Positions 28,687 to 37,012 of a DNA stretch of 64,000 nucleotides are shown piece by piece; the first letter of the stretch is position 1; each line of letters starts with the position of its first letter. The position numbers and the translations under genes were made by a program. The stretch is from assembly GCA_015067545.1 (NCBI GenBank), contig SVMG01000001.1, positions 62,001-126,000 on the forward strand. Reading direction: 5' to 3'. The notes beneath the pieces are model-generated. The model did no database searches and had not been told where the DNA came from. It was given only the letters and a program-made list of their open reading frames with translations. This DNA comes from Oscillospiraceae bacterium (GTDB taxonomy: Bacteria; Bacillota; Clostridia; Oscillospirales; Oscillospiraceae).

Positions 28687-29691
28687 ATGCAACGATATTC
28701 TGACTGCCCGCAGATCGCGCGGGACTTTCTCGTGTATCATGAGACCATCAAGGGTCAGTCTCAGCGCACAATTTCTGAATATTACCTGGATCTGCGGATG
28801 TTCTTTCGTTTTATGAAGCTGATGCGCAGTGATATGCCCATCCATACCCGCTTGGATGATATCCCCATCAAGGACATCGATCTGCAATTCATCCGGGAGA
28901 TCACCACATCGGATATTTACGATTTCCTTTCGTATCTGGCCAATGATCGTACACCTGACCCGGACGCCGCTGTTCCGGAGTATGGTATCTCCCCTACTGC
29001 AAGAGCTCGGAAATTGTCAGCACTTAAGTCCTTCTATAAGTACTTAACCGTTCGTACCAAGCAATTATCAGAGAATCCCGTGGCCGATCTGGAGTATCCA
29101 AAATTGCGCAAAAGCTTGCCAAAATACCTGACTTTGGAGCAATCCTCCGCACTTTTGCAGGCAGTTTCTGGCCAAAACGAGAAACGCGACTATGCCATTT
29201 TGATGCTGTTTTTAAACTGCGGCATCCGTCGAAGCGAGTTGGTGGGGTTGAATCTGACAGACGTGTACGAAGACCGTATTCGTGTGGTTGGTAAAGGCAA
29301 CAAGGAACGTGTGGTCTATTTTGGCTCTGCCTGCCGCAAAGCAATAGACGCCTATCTTGTGGAACGCAACAAAAAAGTGCTTTCTGACAATCGGGCTCTC
29401 TTTGGCTCTCGGGATGGCAATCGAATCAGCGTGACGGCAGTACACAGACTCGTCAAAAAAGCACTCTTACAGGCCGGTTTAGACTCTACCCAGTTCTCAG
29501 CACATAAATTACGCCATACAGCCGCAACCATGATGCTCTCCGGCGGTGTGGATGTGAAGACCGTGCAGGAAGTTCTTGGTCACGAAAACCTAAACACCAC
29601 ACAGATCTACACCCATATCGAAAATACAGAGTTGAAGATCGCTGCAGAGGCCAATCCCCTCTCAAAGCTGGATTTTTCAGATAAGGAATGA
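28687..29691 (+). CDS. xerC: Tyrosine recombinase XerC-like
   Basis: 334 residues, longer than XerD because of an extended N-terminal and interdomain part (a PDPDAAVPEYG insert). Catalytic residues: Arg in CGIRRSELVGL, HKLRHTAATMML, GHENLNTTQIYTHI with the Tyr. It could be the XerC partner of the XerD at 26437 for dimer resolution; XerC/CodV versus a related recombinase cannot be settled by eye. Stop overlaps the region of the downstream methyltransferase start. Confidence 0.86.
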   Translation: MQRYSDCPQIARDFLVYHETIKGQSQRTISEYYLDLRMFFRFMKLMRSDMPIHTRLDDIPIKDIDLQFIREITTSDIYDFLSYLANDRTPDPDAAVPEYGISPTARARKLSALKSFYKYLTVRTKQLSENPVADLEYPKLRKSLPKYLTLEQSSALLQAVSGQNEKRDYAILMLFLNCGIRRSELVGLNLTDVYEDRIRVVGKGNKERVVYFGSACRKAIDAYLVERNKKVLSDNRALFGSRDGNRISVTAVHRLVKKALLQAGLDSTQFSAHKLRHTAATMMLSGGVDVKTVQEVLGHENLNTTQIYTHIENTELKIAAEANPLSKLDFSDKE

Positions 29692-29693
29692 TT

Positions 29694-30509
29694 ATGGCAA
29701 AAATCATTGAAATATCAGACATTACAGCCCCGGAGCTGGATGTGTATGCCAGACTGACGCAGGCACAGCTGCGCAATCGGTTAGAGCCGGAGAAAGGTAT
29801 CTTCATTGCAGAAAGCCCTAAGGTGATCAAATTTGCTTTGAAAGCCGGCTGCACTCCCCTCTCCTTGCTTATGGAGCGCAGGCATATCACCGGTGACGGC
29901 GCAGAAATAATCGAAAAATGCCCTGAAATACCGGTATATACCGCGGATCGCGATGTTCTCTGCGCACTGACAGGCTATGAATTGACCCGGGGCGTTCTAT
30001 GTGCCATGCGCCGCCCTACTCCCCTTTCACCTGCTGAAATTTGCAAAAACGCAAACAGGATCGCTGTTTTGGAAGGGATCGTGGATTCCACAAATGTCGG
30101 CGCGATCTTCCGCAGTGCCGCCGCGCTGGGGATGGACGGCATTTTACTGACGCAGACCTGCTGTGATCCCCTTGTCCGCCGAGCTGTTCGTGTGAGCATG
30201 GGAACTGTTTTCCAAATTCCATGGGCGTATTTATCGTGTGATTCAGCAGATTGGCAGGGATATTTGAAACAATTTGGCTTCAAAACAACTGCTATGGCAC
30301 TCAATGACAAAGCTATTTCCATCGATGATCCATCCCTTGAAGCGGAAGAAAGACTCGCCATTGTTTTAGGAACTGAGGGTGACGGCTTAGCCGCACAGAC
30401 CGTCGAAAACTGCGACTATAATGTGATCATTCCCATGCATCACAATGTAGATTCTCTGAATGTGGCCGCCGCCAGTGCGGTTGCCTTTTGGCAATTACGA
30501 AAACGATAA
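29694..30509 (+). CDS. SpoU/TrmH-family RNA 2'-O-ribose methyltransferase
   Basis: 271 residues. An N-terminal substrate-binding L30-like domain is followed by the knotted SPOUT domain: motif 1 GIVDSTNVGAIFRSAAALG, motif 2 IVLGTEGDGL and motif 3 IPMHHNVDSLNVAAASA. These enzymes methylate ribose in rRNA or tRNA; the exact target is unknown. ATG 29694 is 7 bp after AAGGA; an ATG at 29688 overlaps the recombinase stop and is also possible. Confidence 0.9.
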   Translation: MAKIIEISDITAPELDVYARLTQAQLRNRLEPEKGIFIAESPKVIKFALKAGCTPLSLLMERRHITGDGAEIIEKCPEIPVYTADRDVLCALTGYELTRGVLCAMRRPTPLSPAEICKNANRIAVLEGIVDSTNVGAIFRSAAALGMDGILLTQTCCDPLVRRAVRVSMGTVFQIPWAYLSCDSADWQGYLKQFGFKTTAMALNDKAISIDDPSLEAEERLAIVLGTEGDGLAAQTVENCDYNVIIPMHHNVDSLNVAAASAVAFWQLRKR

Positions 30510-30511
30510 AG

Positions 30512-30543
30512 TAAACCCGTGTGTCCTTCGACGCACGGGTTTC
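30512..30543. terminator. Bidirectional terminator between methyltransferase gene and radA
   Basis: AAACCCGTG / CACGGGTTT stem with 12-base loop, between convergent genes. Confidence 0.82.
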
Positions 30544-30547
30544 TTCA

Positions 30548-31909
30548 TTACATTGCAACTTCGATGGCTTCCCGGATGTTACGAACCCGGTAGACAGTCA
30601 AACCGGCAGGAATCTCCAGCTTATCAGAGCCGTACTTGGGGATGATCACCTTGGTAAAGCCCAGACGTGCAACCTCTGCAAGGCGTTGGCTCATTTGGGA
30701 CACCGCACGGATCTCTCCTGTCAGGCCCACCTCACCAATGGCTGCCAAATCATCGGAAATTGCGCTGTCACGATAAGAAGATGCAACCGCCAACGCAACC
30801 GGAAGATCCGCTCCGGGCTCGTCCAGACGCAAGCCACCAATTACGTTAATATAGGCATCAAACAGGTTCAGCTGCAATCCGGCACGTTTTTCCATGACCG
30901 CCATCAGCAGAACTGCCCGGTTGAAATCGAAGCCATCTGCGGCACGCCTGGGCACATTGAAGCTGGTTTTGGTCACCAGAGCCTGTACCTCGGCCAGGAT
31001 CGGGCGCGTTCCCTCCATGACACATGCAACACAGGTACCGCTTGCGCCCTGAGGACGGCCTTCCAGGAGCATCTGAGAGGGATTGGGAACTTCTTTCAAA
31101 CCGCTGTCCACCATTTCAAATACGCCGATCTCGTTGGTAGATCCGAAGCGGTTCTTTGCAGCGCGGAGCAGGCGGTATGATGTATTGGGGTCGCCCTCAA
31201 AATACATGACACAGTCAACCATGTGCTCCAGCACCTTCGGACCGGCGATGTTGCCATCTTTGTTAATGTGGCCAACCACGAATACCGTAAGACCCTCCGA
31301 TTTACTCAGCTGCAGCAGCGCCATGGTGCAGTCCTTTACTTGCGAAATACTGCCGGGGGCAGATTCATTGGCATCGTTGTAAAGCGTCTGAATGGAGTCC
31401 ACGATCAGGATATCCGGCTTAAGCTCCTGCACGGCCTCCAAAATGTCAGTAAGCCGGGTTTCCGAAAGAATATAAAGACCGTCCGGATTTACCTGCAATC
31501 GCTCCGCCCGCAGCTTCAGCTGCCGCTCGCTTTCCTCACCGGAAACATACAGCACGCTCCTGCCCTGGCAAAGACTGTTACAGATCTGCAGCAGCAAGGT
31601 AGACTTACCGATTCCGGGCGCTCCTCCTACGAGCACCAGAGAGCCTGCCACAGCGCCGCCGCCCAAAACCCGGTTGAGTTCCCCCATTCCGGTGGAAAAG
31701 CGCAGCTCGTCGCCGCTGTCGACCTGGCAGAGCCGTTGGGGCCGGCGGCTGATGCCGACAGGGGCAGATTTCGCCCGTCCAGGGGCAACAGGCTTCTCGA
31801 TATGCTCCTGCATTGTATTGTACGCACCGCATCCGGGACAACGACCCATCCATTTAGGGGTCTCGTAGCCGCAGTCAGTGCAGAAAAAGACAGTTTTCGT
31901 CTTAGCCAT
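30548..31909 (-). CDS. radA: DNA repair protein RadA
   Basis: 453 residues. N-terminal zinc finger CTDCGYETPKWMGRCPGC, Walker A GGAPGIGKSTLL, the RadA-specific KNRFGSTNEIGVF and a C-terminal Lon-like domain. RadA is a hexameric helicase that promotes branch migration in recombination. ATG 31909 matches the family start; the frame is open to 31978 but without conserved sequence. It is followed by a convergent terminator. Confidence 0.95.
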   Translation of the reverse strand: MAKTKTVFFCTDCGYETPKWMGRCPGCGAYNTMQEHIEKPVAPGRAKSAPVGISRRPQRLCQVDSGDELRFSTGMGELNRVLGGGAVAGSLVLVGGAPGIGKSTLLLQICNSLCQGRSVLYVSGEESERQLKLRAERLQVNPDGLYILSETRLTDILEAVQELKPDILIVDSIQTLYNDANESAPGSISQVKDCTMALLQLSKSEGLTVFVVGHINKDGNIAGPKVLEHMVDCVMYFEGDPNTSYRLLRAAKNRFGSTNEIGVFEMVDSGLKEVPNPSQMLLEGRPQGASGTCVACVMEGTRPILAEVQALVTKTSFNVPRRAADGFDFNRAVLLMAVMEKRAGLQLNLFDAYINVIGGLRLDEPGADLPVALAVASSYRDSAISDDLAAIGEVGLTGEIRAVSQMSQRLAEVARLGFTKVIIPKYGSDKLEIPAGLTVYRVRNIREAIEVAM

Positions 31910-31964
31910 GGCGAACCTTCTTTCAATTTCTTTGGTGTTATTATACCAACCGTTTGTTCGCCCG

Positions 31965-32672
31965 TCAAGTATCACCAAGACAGGAGCTTATTGTTGCTGC
32001 TATAACCGCAGAAAGCTTGATCTGATAATCTTTGCTGCGCAGCAATGCCTCCTCTTCTTGGTTTGTAAGAAAGCCGCACTCAATCAAAACCCCCGGGCAG
32101 GTAATATGCTCCATCAGGTAAACTCCCTTTGCGGATTTGGCTTTTCGTTGACTTCCCGGATTCAGAATTTGAATGAGGTTCTGTTGCATGGATTGTGCGA
32201 TGGATCTGCTTTTATCATTACCTGAATAAAATACCTGTGCGCCCTTATAGCGGCTATCAGAAAAAGTGTTTTGGTGTAAACTGATGAGAATTGCACCCGG
32301 TGTTTCGTTGGCAATCCGCACTCTTTCTTTCAGATCAGAAACCTTTTGAGATGCGATGGTATTACCTTGCGTATAGATGGATTCATCGGTCCTGCGGATC
32401 ATCACGGTATCATACCCTAGCAGATGAAAAACATCTTCCAGGCGCAGCGCGATCTCCAAATTGATATGACTCTCCAAAACGCCAGTGCAGGAGGTTGCTC
32501 CCCCATCGATCCCGCCATGACCGGCATCGATGACAATGCGGTGCTCCCGTTCGACTGCCCTCTGCTGATGCAGCGTGGTAATTGTATTGCTTCCCATATG
32601 GGCGATGCCCAAAAAGACTATGACTACAAGTAAATAAAAAGGGGTAAATACGATCCAATTATCATGCTTCAT
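31965..32672 (-). CDS. cwlD: Germination-specific N-acetylmuramoyl-L-alanine amidase CwlD
   Basis: 235 residues. N-terminal membrane/signal segment (about 8-28), then an Amidase_3 zinc hydrolase: VIDAGHGGIDGGA, the Glu in SHINLEIALRL, SLHQNTF and the catalytic VLIECGFLTNQEE. CwlD makes muramic-delta-lactam in spore cortex, the mark recognised by germination lytic enzymes. ATG 32672 follows GGGAGGTGTTGTCC. Divergent from the cotJ operon, consistent with sporulation control. Confidence 0.92.
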   Translation of the reverse strand: MKHDNWIVFTPFYLLVVIVFLGIAHMGSNTITTLHQQRAVEREHRIVIDAGHGGIDGGATSCTGVLESHINLEIALRLEDVFHLLGYDTVMIRRTDESIYTQGNTIASQKVSDLKERVRIANETPGAILISLHQNTFSDSRYKGAQVFYSGNDKSRSIAQSMQQNLIQILNPGSQRKAKSAKGVYLMEHITCPGVLIECGFLTNQEEEALLRSKDYQIKLSAVIAATISSCLGDT

Positions 32673-32737
32673 GGACAACACCTCCCCATATTTCTATGCT
32701 CCGCTCCCCTACCGCAGAACTTTCCCGTGGGTTTCGG

Positions 32738-32745
32738 CATAGTAT
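32738..32745 (+). promoter_or_regulatory. Candidate mother-cell -10 element of the cotJ operon
   Basis: CATAGTAT, 41 bp before the cotJ start, resembles the CATA-type -10 elements of sigma E and sigma K. AC with 17-bp spacing lies upstream (sigma K-like). Assignment to either factor is tentative. Confidence 0.3.
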
Positions 32746-32785
32746 GACCAGGAACGACAGTTCCGACTGAATTCTGATAGGAGGA

Positions 32786-33235
32786 ATGAATGTGGATCAT
32801 AAGCAAAGCGGGTCCAGACACGGAGAGGGACGGCTGCCGTCCATGGCACCCTTAGCCAATCCTTATGTCCCCTTCCAGCTGGAATCACCACCCAAATATG
32901 AGCCGCGAAAGGCCCTGGTACGCGGTACTCTGTACCCCGGCTTGGATCTGCCCTTTATGGGTATGGTCAATCAGAAGGAGCAGCCCGTCACGCCGAAAAC
33001 CGAATTACAAACCCTAGGTTTCGCGATCCAGGAGCTGGCACTTTACCTGGACACGCACCCTGAGGATAAGGAGGCTCTGGAGCTGTATCAGGCTTATCAG
33101 AAAATGTACCACAAGGGTATGATGGAGCATAACGACCGCTGTCAGATGAAGCATGGAATGCCTTCTCAGGGAGATCGCTACCGCTGGTTGGACGATCCTT
33201 GGCCCTGGGAATATGCAGCAAATAAGGAGGGTTAA
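32786..33235 (+). CDS. cotJA: Fused spore coat proteins CotJA-CotJB
   Basis: 149 residues in one ORF. Residues about 20-60 (ANPYVPFQLESPPKYEP, ALVRGTLYPGLDLPF) are CotJA. Residues about 70-149 (LQTLGFAIQELALYLDTHPE, and the terminal DPWPWE) are CotJB. These are normally separate genes of the cotJABC operon, in which CotJA and CotJB help place CotJC in the inner coat under sigma E control. AGGAGG lies 2-7 bp upstream of ATG 32786. CotJC follows after 3 bp. I see no stop or frameshift at the junction, so this is a true fusion in this sequence. Confidence 0.88.
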   Translation: MNVDHKQSGSRHGEGRLPSMAPLANPYVPFQLESPPKYEPRKALVRGTLYPGLDLPFMGMVNQKEQPVTPKTELQTLGFAIQELALYLDTHPEDKEALELYQAYQKMYHKGMMEHNDRCQMKHGMPSQGDRYRWLDDPWPWEYAANKEG

Positions 33236-33238
33236 GGT

Positions 33239-33829
33239 ATGTTTGCGTATGACAAAAAGTTGCAGTACCCCGTGAAAATTGCCCGCCCGAACCCCCGGTT
33301 GGCATCTGTCATCATAAGCCAGTTCGGCGGACCGGATGGCGAATTGGCAGCGTCGATGCGCTATCTTTCTCAGCGTTACAGCATGCCCTTTGACGATCAG
33401 AAGGGCTTGCTCACAGACATTGGCACGGAAGAATTGAGCCATCTTGAAATGGTCGGTGCAATCATCCACCAGCTGACCAGAAATCTGAAGGACAAAGACA
33501 TTGTGGGAACACCTCTTGAAAAGTATTTTGTGGATCATACTGTTGGTGTCTATCCTGCTGCGGCAGCCGGATTTCCCTGGAATGCGGCATCTATTCAGGT
33601 CAAGGGAGATCCTATCGCAGATCTGACAGAGGACCTGGCAGCAGATGCTACTACTTTACATAGCCAACATTTTAAAAATTCCAGTAGATTTCCACGGGAA
33701 TTTTCTTTGTTTTTGGATCACGACGGTAGATCACGATATGGTCGATTAGAATATCTACGATCTCTCGGGTCAGGTGTTTTAGGTTTGTATACTGCAGTAT
33801 CAATTCCCTGCGGTTATCCCCTGCCCTGA
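33239..33829 (+). CDS. cotJC: CotJC (Mn-catalase-type coat protein), 5' part interrupted by element
   Basis: Residues 1-135 are clear CotJC (MFAYDKKLQYPVKI, GELAASMRYLSQRY, DIGTEELSHLEMV, QVKGDPIADLTEDLAAD). After 33645 the frame enters the mobile element and continues with 61 unrelated residues to a stop at 33829. The metal-ligand pattern is incomplete: E in GELAAS and ExxH in EELSH are here, but the last ExxH is at 63,218-63,415. CotJC is a di-manganese catalase-like coat enzyme. As it stands the product is probably inactive. Removing 33,638-63,217 restores 198 continuous codons. Confidence 0.93.
   Translation: MFAYDKKLQYPVKIARPNPRLASVIISQFGGPDGELAASMRYLSQRYSMPFDDQKGLLTDIGTEELSHLEMVGAIIHQLTRNLKDKDIVGTPLEKYFVDHTVGVYPAAAAGFPWNAASIQVKGDPIADLTEDLAADATTLHSQHFKNSSRFPREFSLFLDHDGRSRYGRLEYLRSLGSGVLGLYTAVSIPCGYPLP
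33638..33668. repeat. attL: core and left attP arm
   Basis: GCAGCAGA core (33638-33645) with central GA at 33644-33645, then the arm TGCTACTAC (33646-33654) and ATAGCCAAC (33660-33668). The arm mirrors the right-end arm at 63201-63223. The recombinase stop codon is only 4 bp further in. Confidence 0.85.
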
Positions 33830-35219
33830 GCCGCTCATCCAGTTCCTGCAGCTCTTTCTGCGAGTCTGCAATCATCTGAACCAAACGATCCCGATCCGCT
33901 CTGATGGACTCTGAAAGCTCCACAAAGTCATTATCATTGATAATCCCTCTGATTTTATCCATGTATAGATCGCGGATAGCCTTGGAATACTCATCAATCC
34001 GTCGTTCGTAGGTGGATAGGTTACGTGCCACCTTCTCGCGCTTCTCTTTAATACCGGAACAAAATTCCACATTTCGTTCCAGCTCATCCATATCGAGGTA
34101 TTCCTCGGAAAGACGATTCAGCTCAGCAAGTACGATCTGCTCCAACTCAGATACCGGCATAAATGTTCCAACACAGGCTTCTTTTGAAACATGCTTTGTT
34201 TGACACTGTAGATAATGCCGTCCTCGGTTTTTATTCGTTCTCAGCACATAGCCACAATAGCCGCAATGAACTTTCTGTGCAAAAATGCCAAGCTCTCCGA
34301 CATCAAAGGGCTTTGCACGAAGTTTAATCAGCTCTTGAACACGATTCCAGAGATCCCGATCAATGATCGGCTCATGCCTGCCTTCAACGATGATCCACTG
34401 ATCCTTGGGTCGCGGCTTGCACACTTTGGTCTTGAAGCTGATACTGCCGTATTTCCCTTGCACCATATTTCCGATGTACATTTCGTTGGACAGAATATCA
34501 GCAACCGCGGAATATTTCCAGAGCCTGCTATTAACGTTATGTGAGGTTTTATAGCGCAACCCCTGCAGGCGCTTGTATTCCGTCGGATTCGGGATGCCCC
34601 GTTCGTTGAGAATTCTCGCAATAGCTGTTTTGCCATGCCCTTGAGCAAACAAGGTGAAGATTTCCTTAACAACTGCAGCGGCCTCATCGTCGATAATCAG
34701 ATGTCCCTTTACGTCGGGATCCTTTTTATAGCCATACGGGGCAAAGGAACCGATGTGATGTCCGTTTTCACGTCGGTTTGTGAGGACGCTTCGGATATTC
34801 TCCGACATGTCCTCCAAATACCATTCGTTGACTAACCCGTTAATTTGACGTGATTTTTTATTTCCTTTGTTAGCAGTATCCGCATTGTCTACAATACTGA
34901 CAAACCGAATACCCCACAGAGGAAACAATCCGTGGATGTACTTCTCTACAAGTTCCAATTCACGAGTGAAGCGAGATTGGGTCTTACACAGAACAATGTC
35001 AAATTTTCCCGCTTCAGCGTCACTTAAAAGCTTGTTGAACTCGGGGCGACGACGATCAGAGCCGGTGTAATCATCGTCGCTATAGATGTTGTAGATTTCC
35101 CATCCCTGGGCCAGCGCATACTGGATAAGCATTGTTTTTTGGTTTTGGATGCTGTTGCTGTCATCATCTGGATTCTGTTTATTTCTGTCTTCCTCAGACA
35201 GTCGGGTGTAGATTCCCAC
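33672..35219 (-). CDS. Large serine recombinase (integrase/excisionase)
   Basis: About 515 residues. Resolvase domain with GIYTRLSEEDR (catalytic Ser in RLS) and YSDDDYTGSDRRRPEF and CKTQSRFTREL; then a Recombinase domain and a zinc ribbon (CGYCG ... CxxK-type at about 300-330), a coiled coil (about 385-450) and a C-terminal DHIVIYRRD. This is the TnpX/phiC31-like group. It should catalyse attP x attB integration and, with a directionality factor, excision. GTG 35219 is the first usual start, but the strong AAAGGAGTGA at 35244-35253 points to an in-frame ATC (35237), giving IINKVFRVGIYTR-like N-terminus; the true start is uncertain. It lies 4 bp from attL. Confidence 0.93.
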   Translation of the reverse strand: MGIYTRLSEEDRNKQNPDDDSNSIQNQKTMLIQYALAQGWEIYNIYSDDDYTGSDRRRPEFNKLLSDAEAGKFDIVLCKTQSRFTRELELVEKYIHGLFPLWGIRFVSIVDNADTANKGNKKSRQINGLVNEWYLEDMSENIRSVLTNRRENGHHIGSFAPYGYKKDPDVKGHLIIDDEAAAVVKEIFTLFAQGHGKTAIARILNERGIPNPTEYKRLQGLRYKTSHNVNSRLWKYSAVADILSNEMYIGNMVQGKYGSISFKTKVCKPRPKDQWIIVEGRHEPIIDRDLWNRVQELIKLRAKPFDVGELGIFAQKVHCGYCGYVLRTNKNRGRHYLQCQTKHVSKEACVGTFMPVSELEQIVLAELNRLSEEYLDMDELERNVEFCSGIKEKREKVARNLSTYERRIDEYSKAIRDLYMDKIRGIINDNDFVELSESIRADRDRLVQMIADSQKELQELDERLRAGDNRRELILQYTNLKHLTREIVDILIDHIVIYRRDPKTKKIPVEIYWNF

Positions 35220-35340
35220 CCTGAAAACCTTATTGATAAATGATCACTCCTTTGGTTGTAGGAGCAAACCATTTTCGAATTTGTTGTTGAAGTAGGTTGT
35301 GTCATATTTAGTGTTCTCATTTGTTTCATGCAAGGCAGCA

Positions 35341-35499
35341 TCATTTCTCTTCTGTTAGATCAGTTGCGTCGATTTTCGCCTTTTCAAGCAGATTGATCAT
35401 GCGCACCCAAGCTGCTGTGTAGCGCTCAACCGTGGTCTCTGAACTTCCGTTTTTAAAGATGCTTTGACAGTTACTCTTAATTTCCTCGCAGTCAGACAA
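35341..35499 (-). CDS. 52-residue protein, candidate recombination directionality factor
   Basis: Starts TTG at 35499, with AGAGGAGGAAAT just upstream, and ends in ATDLTEEK. It is acidic and helical, with no recognised domain. It lies directly upstream of, and on the same strand as, the serine recombinase. Small proteins encoded next to such enzymes often switch them to excision; SprB of SPbeta is a comparable small protein. That role is inference from size and position. Too short to appear in usual ORF cut-offs. Confidence 0.62.
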   Translation of the reverse strand: MSDCEEIKSNCQSIFKNGSSETTVERYTAAWVRMINLLEKAKIDATDLTEEK

Positions 35500-35517
35500 A
35501 TGATTTCCTCCTCTCAC

Positions 35518-35553
35518 AATAATATCGGAACATCCGGATGTTCCGATATTATT
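35518..35553. promoter_or_regulatory. Perfect 36-bp palindrome upstream of the excision genes
   Basis: Each 18-bp arm is AATAATATCGGAACATCC and its complement, with no mismatch or loop. It sits 19 bp before the TTG of the 52-residue gene. No U-run follows on either strand, so an operator or RNA stem is likelier than a terminator. On the minus strand a CATAATAAT sequence (35556-35548), similar to mother-cell -10 elements, overlaps its edge. Confidence 0.6.
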
Positions 35554-35596
35554 ATGATTGTTTGAAAATCAAAAATAGAACATTTAATATTACGAA

Positions 35597-35818
35597 CTAT
35601 TTATTGAAGTAATATTCGACAGCACCTTCTATGCTCTCGGCTTTATTTTCCATGATATTTCGACAGTGTTGGCGCTCTTTGCGAGTCAGCATAAGATAAT
35701 CAACTGCCTGCGGAAAATCCCACTCGTTGCAAATTATACACTCACGTATACGATTAAGCAGATTTGAATATTTAAGTATTCGATACTGCGTTCTAATTTC
35801 TGCTAAAAAGTTCTTCAT
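35597..35818 (-). CDS. Small hypothetical protein
   Basis: 73 residues starting MKNFLAEIRTQYRILKYSN, mainly helical, with CIIC and a DYLMLTRKERQHCRNIM segment. No recognised domain. It is part of a minus-strand row of small genes between the recombinase and the secretion cluster. It ends before the palindrome at 35518. Confidence 0.5.
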   Translation of the reverse strand: MKNFLAEIRTQYRILKYSNLLNRIRECIICNEWDFPQAVDYLMLTRKERQHCRNIMENKAESIEGAVEYYFNK

Positions 35819-35827
35819 ATTGTGTGC

Positions 35828-36235
35828 TTAGACAAAAGGATTGCTGCAGCCAAAATCAGGCGCTGCAACATGCTGATCGTGATAGTCAACTGCCGCTTGA
35901 TGATCATAGACGGCCGTGTCATGCGCTTGCTGGGCCATGTGGCAGGCGTCTTCATGCATACCCCACGAGTCCCTTACCGCGATATCGTGGGCTTCTTGAG
36001 CCATCCTGGCCGCCGTAGTGTGGTTCTGCCGTGCCAGATATGTGTTGTTTACATTTACCTTGTGGTGGGTATAAGTGTCGTCACAAGATATACTGTGACA
36101 ACTCCCCTTTTCCGTTATATTTCTTCTTTTGCGATACCGGATATAGTCTCTGATACATTCTTCTATGATAAGCAAAGCCATTCCCGCCAATGTGACCATC
36201 ATTATTCCCAATAGTATTCCAATAACCTTTAACAT
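35828..36235 (-). CDS. Small membrane protein with His/Asp-rich repeats
   Basis: 135 residues. One N-terminal transmembrane helix (about 3-24). Residues 75-122 hold a recurring pattern: MAQEAHDIAVRD, then MAQQAHDTAVYD, then AAVDYHDQHV. The tail is rich in His and Asp and could bind metal or form a helical rod. Not recognised. It is 2 bp from 36238-36549, so probably the same transcript. Confidence 0.6.
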   Translation of the reverse strand: MLKVIGILLGIMMVTLAGMALLIIEECIRDYIRYRKRRNITEKGSCHSISCDDTYTHHKVNVNNTYLARQNHTTAARMAQEAHDIAVRDSWGMHEDACHMAQQAHDTAVYDHQAAVDYHDQHVAAPDFGCSNPFV

Positions 36236-36237
36236 AG

Positions 36238-36549
36238 TTATCCTCCTCGTGTGCCAAGTTCACACATAAGGTGTGCACCGTATTGTAAGCCATCTTTGAA
36301 CGCTTTACGCTCATAGGTAGAACATAGCCTGCAGCATAGGTTAAATACCGCATTATTGTCTGCTAACGATACACTACACAAAAATTCTTCTAACTCTTTG
36401 AAACCTTCGCCTATTTCGACCGGGTCAGACTCGTGTGACTCCGCATAGGCTTGATATAGTTGATCGAGCACAGTTTCGCACTCACGGTCGCCCAAATTAA
36501 GGGCGTGGGTTTTGATATATTTATCTAGACGTTCTGTAACAGACCGCAT
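36238..36549 (-). CDS. DUF6809-like protein
   Basis: 103 residues, alpha-helical. The C-terminus FKDGLQYGAHLMCELG matches the F-dG---GarLm-E ending of DUF6809 proteins, common on Clostridia mobile elements and of unknown function. Start ATG 36549 has AGGAGGAGAGAAT upstream. Likely first gene of the small minus-strand unit. Confidence 0.62.
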   Translation of the reverse strand: MRSVTERLDKYIKTHALNLGDRECETVLDQLYQAYAESHESDPVEIGEGFKELEEFLCSVSLADNNAVFNLCCRLCSTYERKAFKDGLQYGAHLMCELGTRGG

Positions 36550-36862
36550 AATTCTCTCCTCCTGATATATTTTAGTTAACTTTCCTGCGATATCACCTCC
36601 ATTTTCCTTTCGTATTTCTCAACATCTATTAGGCAGTCACCTCTCTCGCCATATGAAGATTTTCGTGGTTTTGTACTCATATTATAATATAATGCGGGCA
36701 AACCGTCAAATTCACAGACATGTTTGTTGTGTTTTTGCACAATTTTAGATTAAAACAGGGAAGAAATATTTCTCTCGGTCGGCCAAATGCACAAATCAGC
36801 AAAAATAATTTTGTAAACTTTTTGTGAACGAAGTTCTATACACTTTTCATATGCTAGAAAAT

Positions 36863-36895
36863 GAGCCCGTTGGTGTTTTATACACCTACGGGCTC
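36863..36895 (-). terminator. Terminator-like hairpin downstream of the secretion operon
   Basis: GAGCCCGT...ACGGGCTC stem extended by GGTGT/ACACC. On the minus strand ATTTTC follows. Confidence 0.6.
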
Positions 36896-37012
36896 GATGA
36901 AAGTATATCTATATACTCCTTTCTGGAGAACACAAGATAGTTGCTTGTAGCGCAAGTTTTAGGTTAATGTAGTGCAAAAATAAAACTCTTATGTTTATAT
37001 TATAAGAGTGCA

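Noticed and set aside
33239..33829. cotJC as a simple dead pseudogene
   Set aside because: Both halves are undamaged, in frame, and meet exactly at a shared recombination core next to the recombinase, which favours a reversible split.
35518..35553. Palindrome as a LexA box
   Set aside because: The Firmicutes LexA site is GAAC-N4-GTTC; here the spacing is eight and the symmetry extends over 36 bp.
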